A stretch of 64,000 nt of DNA. Source: Hofstenia miamia (Eukaryota > Xenacoelomorpha > Acoela). A model generated the notes under the pieces. The model was not told where the DNA came from. It saw only the letters and a list, made by a program, of their open reading frames with translations, and did not search any database. Below are positions 58,080 to 64,000 of the stretch, in pieces; the stretch's first letter is position 1; each line of letters opens with the position of its first letter. The stretch spans positions 631,420 through 695,419 of the forward strand of contig SCFE01000107.1 in NCBI GenBank assembly GCA_004352715.1. The letters run 5' to 3'. A program made the position numbers and the translations under genes.

Positions 58080-59440
58080 AAGGACAAATAAATTTCCATA
58101 TTTATTAAAAAAAATGTATTTGTTACACCTCTATATAAAAATGATAATCCTAAAAAATGTTCAAATTATTGCCCTATTTCGATCACCTCACCTTTTACCA
58201 AAACATTTGAAAAATTACTTTTTGAACAAATGAGTCTTTTCCTCCCTGCTTGCTGAAACACAATTTGGATTTCGTAAAAAAACATTCAACGACCGATGCA
58301 CTACTTCACTCAACTGTGTCCTGGTGAAATCAATACGATTGAGTATTTATATTTAATCACAAATTACTATTTATAAAAATAGTGTAAAAATCAGTTTGAT
58401 GCTGCATTAAATTTACTCAGTTCCCAAATAAGCGATAGGAAAAAACGCTGTAAAATCATAAAAATGCTGGTTAGAAGGTGTGCGGCGCACACCTCGCACA
58501 TAAAGAGAATACGCCTCTGCTCTAACATGCATCGCTTAACCGTTAATCCCCAAAAACTGAATTTTGTGTAATGTCAATCTGCCTTGTAAATTCAATTTTG
58601 CAACGCATCTATTGCACACGTTGATAAGTTTAAGTATCTAGGAGTAATTATCGACAATAAATTACAATATACCGATCAGATTAATTCTGTTTTGTGGAAA
58701 ATTGCAATGGGAATCAAATTCACTCTACATATAGCGAAATTTGTGTACATAAAAATGCGTCAGCAACTAAGTGCCTTGGTAATGAATCATTTTAGATATT
58801 GCAATGCATTATTAAATAGTATAAGTCAGACATTATTAAACAAAATCAATTCTCAAATAAAATGGGCAGGACGTTTATGTAAATGCAAAGAATCGATTAG
58901 TATCAAATCTACTCAAATTTCACGTGCTTTATCTTCTATCAAGTATTTCTCTTTACTAAAATTCTGGGATATCCAAAACAAAAGCGAGCCTTGTGATAAA
59001 TTGCAATTTCCGAATTATGCATACATACATGTACACATATCTTCTAACAAAAGAACATCAACACTTGGTAAAGTGAATTCAAAAAACATTTCTTAAAAAA
59101 ACTCATTTCTTAATGCAGTCATTGAAACTTGGAATGACTTACCAGTAAACGTACGAAAACTAAAAAGTAAGTTTGAATTCAAAACTCAATGAATTTTTTA
59201 GCCTAACGTATGTACAAAAATTAATAAGTACTTCATGGAAAGGGTTCAAATTTTACGAACCTTGGCATAAAAGCTAAGATAACTAAATAGTATTATATAA
59301 ATGAAATATTATCTTGCAAATGTTTATTTTTTGCATATATTTTTCATGACGCGTTTGGTACAGCAAACAGCAATTTTGTTGAATTTAAGCACTGTGCTTA
59401 ATAAAGATATTCTTCATTTTTTCTTCTTTTCTTCTTTTCA
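58080..59440 (+). mobile_element. LINE relic, reverse transcriptase and 3' tail
   Basis: The 5' part shows VTPLYKNDNPKKCSNYCPIS, then EKLLFEQM and TQFGFRKK, the finger and early palm blocks. A piece with the YADD is missing or destroyed around 58330-58520. The later part shows DKFKYLGVIIDNKLQY and, in frame 58692-59096, the C-terminal connection domain (MNHFRYCNALLNS). The 3' end at about 59395-59440 is AATAAAG followed by TTCTT-type repeats, like the copy at 44890-45928. A perfect hairpin, AGGTGTGCGGCGCACACCT, lies at 58476-58494 in the damaged part. Confidence 0.75.
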
Positions 59441-61285
59441 TAGCTCACAAACAAATAAGAATATTTAGAATGTGAAAGCACAACAACCTGACTTTGAGCA
59501 TTTGAGATGCAAAGAAATTTGGGCCTTCCCTGCACAAGAGAAGGTGTTGAGGTTAGCAAGGACATCTAAAGATATCCTTAGTTATCCTTGAGGTTAGCTA
59601 TTACCACCATGCCCATAGTTTAGAGTTCTGAAACCACATTTTCTTAAGGTCCTAATAGGCGGAAAAATTGTTTGATAATGTGTGAAAACGATTTGTGGTT
59701 TTAATGGATCATCAGGTTGTTTATGGTTAACCCAGAAATCAATTTATGCTAATTACATTGAAGAACAAAACTTTTGAGATACCATTTATGGGTAATTTGA
59801 TTACGCTGATTTCGAATTCCAATTTCTATATTTTCTTAAGTGCATAGGCAATTTCATACTCACAGCAGGTCTGCAAATGGATGCCAAATAATAAATACAA
59901 TGTAGATATGTGAACAAATATCAGTTTAGTAGGCATAGAGTAATTAGGTTGCGTGGGTTAACTACAAAAAATATTTATAATGTCTTCCTTTCAATGTGTT
60001 TGCTAAATATGTGGCCTTTTACTTCTGCAACAATGAGGAAGAATCTTACAGCAGCAGTGCAACATGATTATCATGAATATTTTTACTACAAGATTAGGCA
60101 TCAGGGTAAGAGTTAGGTGTTATATATGTTGCAACTGCAAGGCATGCAGTAACAATCTTCTTCACTGGTGTTCAGGAAAGACAACTCAATGCATTTTGGG
60201 ACCCCCAATGGTTTTGTTGGATGCAAAAAAGAATAAGCTTTCAAGTTTGAATAGCCAATATGTAAATCAAAGATTTCTGCAACAAAAATTTTTTCATTAA
60301 CTACTGTACGATTTTTCTCATTCATTTTATCTGCGTTTCATGTAAAATTCCATTTCTGAATTTAATGTATTACTGATAAATATATGGAAAAATTTAGAAA
60401 TAATAATCACTAATTTGGAGTTAAGGTACTATGAATTTTAAAAAACCACAAAAATTAGACCTGATATTAAATCATATTTGAAATCTGTGTACTAAATTTA
60501 CTCAGAAGTAGATAATACAGTTTCCACCTTTTTACGATTTGTAGACCAATGTTATAAGCAACAGTTATGTCCGATATACATACATAAATATATATATATA
60601 TATATATCATGACATCTTATTAATAAGGCATGAACATTCAAAACGATAAGAAATCACTAAAGGCCCTAACCACATTTATCAAAAAAAGAATTCAATACAC
60701 TAAGTGAATATGATGACATAAATATGCTTACAAATGAAATATATACGAAACTAATTATAAAGAAAAATCAAAAAAATTCAAATCAACTATAAAATTTACT
60801 AATTTTCTTCGAATTCAGAGAAATTCGTACTTGCATACTTTGCGGAAAATTCTTTTAATAAAACATTGTAAACCATTTTTAAAGTACTATCAAGATGTAA
60901 ATCACTGAGTATTCAATAGTAAATTTTAAGACGCGATTAAACACATGCTTCAAGATTTACTTCATAATCTTTGCATTGAATTTGAAGACAAAGTTGTTAA
61001 TCACCTACTTTCTTTGATTTTAAGAAAGCATTTGTCAGGTTCTCATAAGTTACTACTTTTACCTAACTGAATAATTTTGGAATAGGTGGCAAATTTCTTA
61101 AACTGTTATGTTCGTATCTTATAAACCGTAGATAAGTGATGCTTATTAACAAATGTTCTCCATATTTGGGGCAGGTAACTAGCTAATGATCTAAAACGTA
61201 GCTCCTCGCGGGTTGCTGAGAGAGAGAGAGAGAGAAACAGAGAGAGAGAGAGAGAGAGAGGGTAGAACTTCCTAACGTTTCGCAT
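59441..61285. other. Non-coding, with microsatellites
   Basis: No gene seen. Holds a TA array (60585-60608) and a GA array (61221-61261). The small frames at 59910-60325 have no family resemblance. Confidence 0.4.
61221..61261. repeat. (GA)n microsatellite
   Basis: Purine-only tract of GA units interrupted once by AACA. Confidence 0.95.
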
Positions 61286-61289
61286 TTAT

Positions 61290-61770
61290 AACTTTATAAC
61301 TTTCGATTGTAACTTAAAATTTCGATTGTAACTTAAAATTTCGATTGTATCTACGCAATTTCCTGTAGTGTGTTGCAAAACAATCATTAAAGATTAAAAT
61401 TTTAGTTCACATGAGCTTTTTACTTATTTCTATTTACACCTCTGTCTTTAAATCGCAAAAATTAGGCGATTCTGAAATAAAAGAATAGTTGTGCAAAATT
61501 TCCTAAATGACATTGGGAAAACCTCGTTGGATTCATTTCTTCAATTCATTCATATACTTAGGTTGAGTATGATACACTTTACTTTTGACAAATCCTTATA
61601 AGAAAAAATCATGTTGTGAGATCCGAAGATCTTGGTAGCCACTTAATGCTTAGACCACTATTTGCACCTCTACCAATCAATCTGTTTGGCAGTTTTCCAT
61701 TTAGCCATTCTCTTGTAATTTTAGACCACTGAGGAGGTGCTCCACCTTGGATAAAATTCGAGAATGTTTT
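61290..61770 (-). mobile_element. Mariner-type element relic
   Basis: On the minus strand 61760-61600 reads GGAPPQWSKITREWLNGKL, IGRG and IKWLPRSSDLT: the second catalytic region and the block around the third of a mariner-type transposase. After a frameshift, GFVKSKVYHTQ follows (about 61590-61560). The part 61340-61520 is shared, diverged, with 62320-62450, so both are copies of one family. An 18-bp word, ttcgattgtaacttaaaa, is tandemly repeated at about 61300-61340. Confidence 0.65.
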
Positions 61771-62248
61771 AAAGCAAACCAAAATAAAATTGAATCAATA
61801 TTTAGAAAATTATTAGTTTTAGAAATACTCATTCCTAAGTCTGTGCTGTAAAGAAAATATGTGACGAGGTTGCAAAAATATGTTAAGAAAGCAAAAGAAG
61901 AATGATGAAAGAAAGCTAAGAGTTAACTTGGTTACATCCGTTGGTAAGAAATCACATTATTTATGTGAATTATTTGGTAGAGCAACCACCTGTACATGGC
62001 GATTTGCAAGAAAGTTAGAATTAATTAGACTAATTTTTTGGTTTAAAATATGTAGAATTCATAATCAAGCAACTAAGCCTGATATCATTGGACGTATTAT
62101 AAAAGTACATGCAATATTAAATATATATAAATTGCAGTCACATTGAAACATATTGTTTCTACTGAAACTCACATACTGATTATTCTTGCAATAAATGAAA
62201 CCGGTTTATCTCTCTAATAGCGTCAAAAACTTAGTGTAATCACTTCCT

Positions 62249-62620
62249 ACAAATACTGGGTGGGACATCCTAATGTTCCACATTTGAAAGTTAATAACTT
62301 CCATAGTAGTTGGACAATTTGCGCGTTGTTTGTCTCAAAACAAGCATTAAAGAATAAAATTTCTATTTACATCTCTGGCGGCCTGGTGAATCATTAAATT
62401 TAGGTGATTATGAAATGAACGAGTTGTGCAAAACTTAAAACTAAAGTATTTTCAAGCACAAAAGCAATAAATTTATCATTTAGAAACTTTTCAAGTAATA
62501 GCCTAACAATAACAGGTTCTGACAGTGTTTTCAAAAGATTCAAAATCAGTCTTCGTCTTTGTTGATCAGATAAGCCTCCATGATAAATATATTGAGAATA
62601 ATCAAAATTCACAAGTTGTC
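62249..62620 (-). mobile_element. Mariner-type element relic, terminus
   Basis: The left edge, after a TA, is ctgggtgggacatcc, which looks like a mariner inverted-repeat end. Inwards, 62320-62450 matches the shared part of the other copy (caagcattaaagaataaaat, ctatttacatctctg, gttgtgcaaaactt). The minus frame 62612-62400 crosses it but is not a recognisable transposase block. Confidence 0.45.
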
Positions 62621-64000
62621 TTCAGGGATGGTAATGAGATACAAAATAATTCGATATTGTCTATAGAATTGCTGGGCAATACGTATGATAATTTAGTTTA
62701 CATTCGGAAAGAACATTTCTGGTGCAGCATCATATTCCATCACCCACATCAACTACGTCCATGATGGGAGACCAAACACTGGATTCCTAGGTCATTTTTT
62801 GATAAATACTCATACTTTATTGGGAACTGTTTTCTTAAGTCTAAGATATTCAAAAAAACGGTCAAATTCACATGAAACGCAATATGCATGCATATGAAAT
62901 TGATACAAGAATTATGAAATATAATTTGTAGCTGTGTATGTACTGTACGTGCAATAAAGGACATTAATCACAAAACACCTCGTATCTGTGTATGCAATGA
63001 TATAACTTGCCAAAATAAGTTTATTCCAACTGTTTACTCAATAATGTCTAAAGGTAACTAAAGGTAAAAAAGCTTCTACAGTCCAAACCTGAGATCCTGC
63101 CAAATTTCAAGAAATATCCCTAATACTGTTATAAGCGTTGTGCCCGATTGAAGTGCTGTTCCACGGTTAAAGCAATATTTTGAGAAATTCATATTTATAT
63201 GCTTCCCATCTTTAAAAATTAAGACAATGTACTATAGATAAAACATCAGTATCTAATAGGGTTGCCGTGGGACGGGACAAGTCTGACGTGGGATATAAAA
63301 AATCTGTCGCACGACAAGCCTTGAATCTTCAGTATTATAGTAAGTATCTGTGTGGGAATAAGCTGACTGATACTAACAATGCTCACAAATGCAAGTGCTT
63401 ATCCACACATCATTTATTCAATATACATAGTTTACTACATTTTATCCTTGAAATGTAATTGTTGAATGCTGTTCTGAATTCTACCGAAGTACACGTTGTC
63501 TCTTTTCTGAACAAAAGGTTTAGAGGTTGATTTGTAAATTTAATAATTTTATTTAAATGTAGCCAATGTAATTGAAAATTTTGAAATGATCACTATGACA
63601 AAAAATATACTCTTTTATTACCAATTAACAGTATATACATGTAACTCGAGTGTCGATATTCTCGCAGAGATGAACTTTTTGTCATTAAGATTTCGATACT
63701 TTTATACATCATGCAGATATGTCGCTTTTATTTATATTGGTGACATATTTCGCGTAGTTAGAGAAATGCCAAATATTTTATTAGCTGCATTCTTTTATAC
63801 TAACAATCAGGGACGTATTTAGGGTTTAAAAATAGGTGGGGCCAGGGCTTTGTTTAAGATTTTTAGGTGGGTGCTCTGAATAACAGGAGGTGACACAGAA
63901 ATATTATAATAAAAATGTGGGGGTGGGAAACTTTTTTGCAACAGATACAGAAGCGTTAATTAATCGATTGCTCTATTACATTGTGGATTAAATATGCCTA
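62621..64000. other. Non-coding, with two possible hAT-like termini
   Basis: No gene seen. tagggttgccgtgggacgggac at about 63258 and cagggacgtatttagg at about 63808 both have the AGGG start common to hAT ends. Neither has a visible partner. Confidence 0.35.

Noticed and set aside
57928-58233. Plus-strand frame of 101 codons
   Set aside because: The LINE reverse-transcriptase blocks in this stretch lie in another phase.
60063-62964. Several 60-90 codon frames
   Set aside because: No motifs, no splice context, and they overlap transposon relics or simple repeats.
1-64000. CRISPR arrays, bacterial operons, tRNA or rRNA genes
   Set aside because: None seen. The repeats lack regular spacers, genes are split by introns, and no tRNA box A/B pair or rRNA core was recognised by eye.

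Overview
The window is AT-rich eukaryotic DNA from an invertebrate animal. Split genes with GT/AG introns, an NK-class homeobox gene, an EH-domain (EHD) GTPase gene and a wide set of metazoan transposons (Polinton/Maverick, hAT, P-element, Tc1/mariner, LINEs) all point that way. I cannot place the species. The assembly has two exact 1000-N gaps (3027-4026, 5167-6166), one 506-N gap (43814-44319) and two single-N joins (16461, 20662) that look like scaffolding artefacts.

Left part (1-9.5 kb): degenerate tandem and direct repeats, an orphan P-loop fragment at 1924, a contig island (4027-5166) that is an inverted near-copy of the Polinton right arm, a transposase helix-turn-helix relic (about 6.5-6.76 kb) and a minus-strand LINE reverse-transcriptase relic (about 7.3-8.8 kb).

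Polinton (about 9.49-22.59 kb): bounded by a short diverged terminal inverted repeat with a perfect 23-bp core. Genes diverge from about 15.98 kb. Minus strand, going left: a zinc-ribbon plus phospholipase-A2-like virion protein, a chromodomain integrase, a protein-primed family B DNA polymerase and an unknown ORF pair. Plus strand, going right: a packaging ATPase, a coiled-coil/helical protein, a capsid-like protein, an adenain-like protease, a fibre-like protein and a terminal ORF. Almost every gene is broken by stops or frameshifts. A palindrome, TGAAATTAATTTCA, recurs before several of these genes and a CTTATATA word sits just before several start codons. Together they look like the element's own promoter code and are the most interesting signal here.

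Middle (22.6-42.9 kb): mostly non-coding DNA around one well supported host gene, a three-exon NK3/bagpipe homeobox gene on the minus strand (32095 to 25734), with candidate promoter and poly(A) signal. Microsatellites, hAT-like termini and one hAT relic lie to its right.

Right part (42.9-64 kb): a hAT element with a perfect 8-bp target-site duplication (42976-44832), a LINE relic, a two-exon divergent EHD-family gene (46783-50121), and a possible two-exon gene of unknown function (52607-57848) whose putative intron carries mariner, Tc1, hAT-like and P-element relics. Another LINE relic and mariner relics follow.
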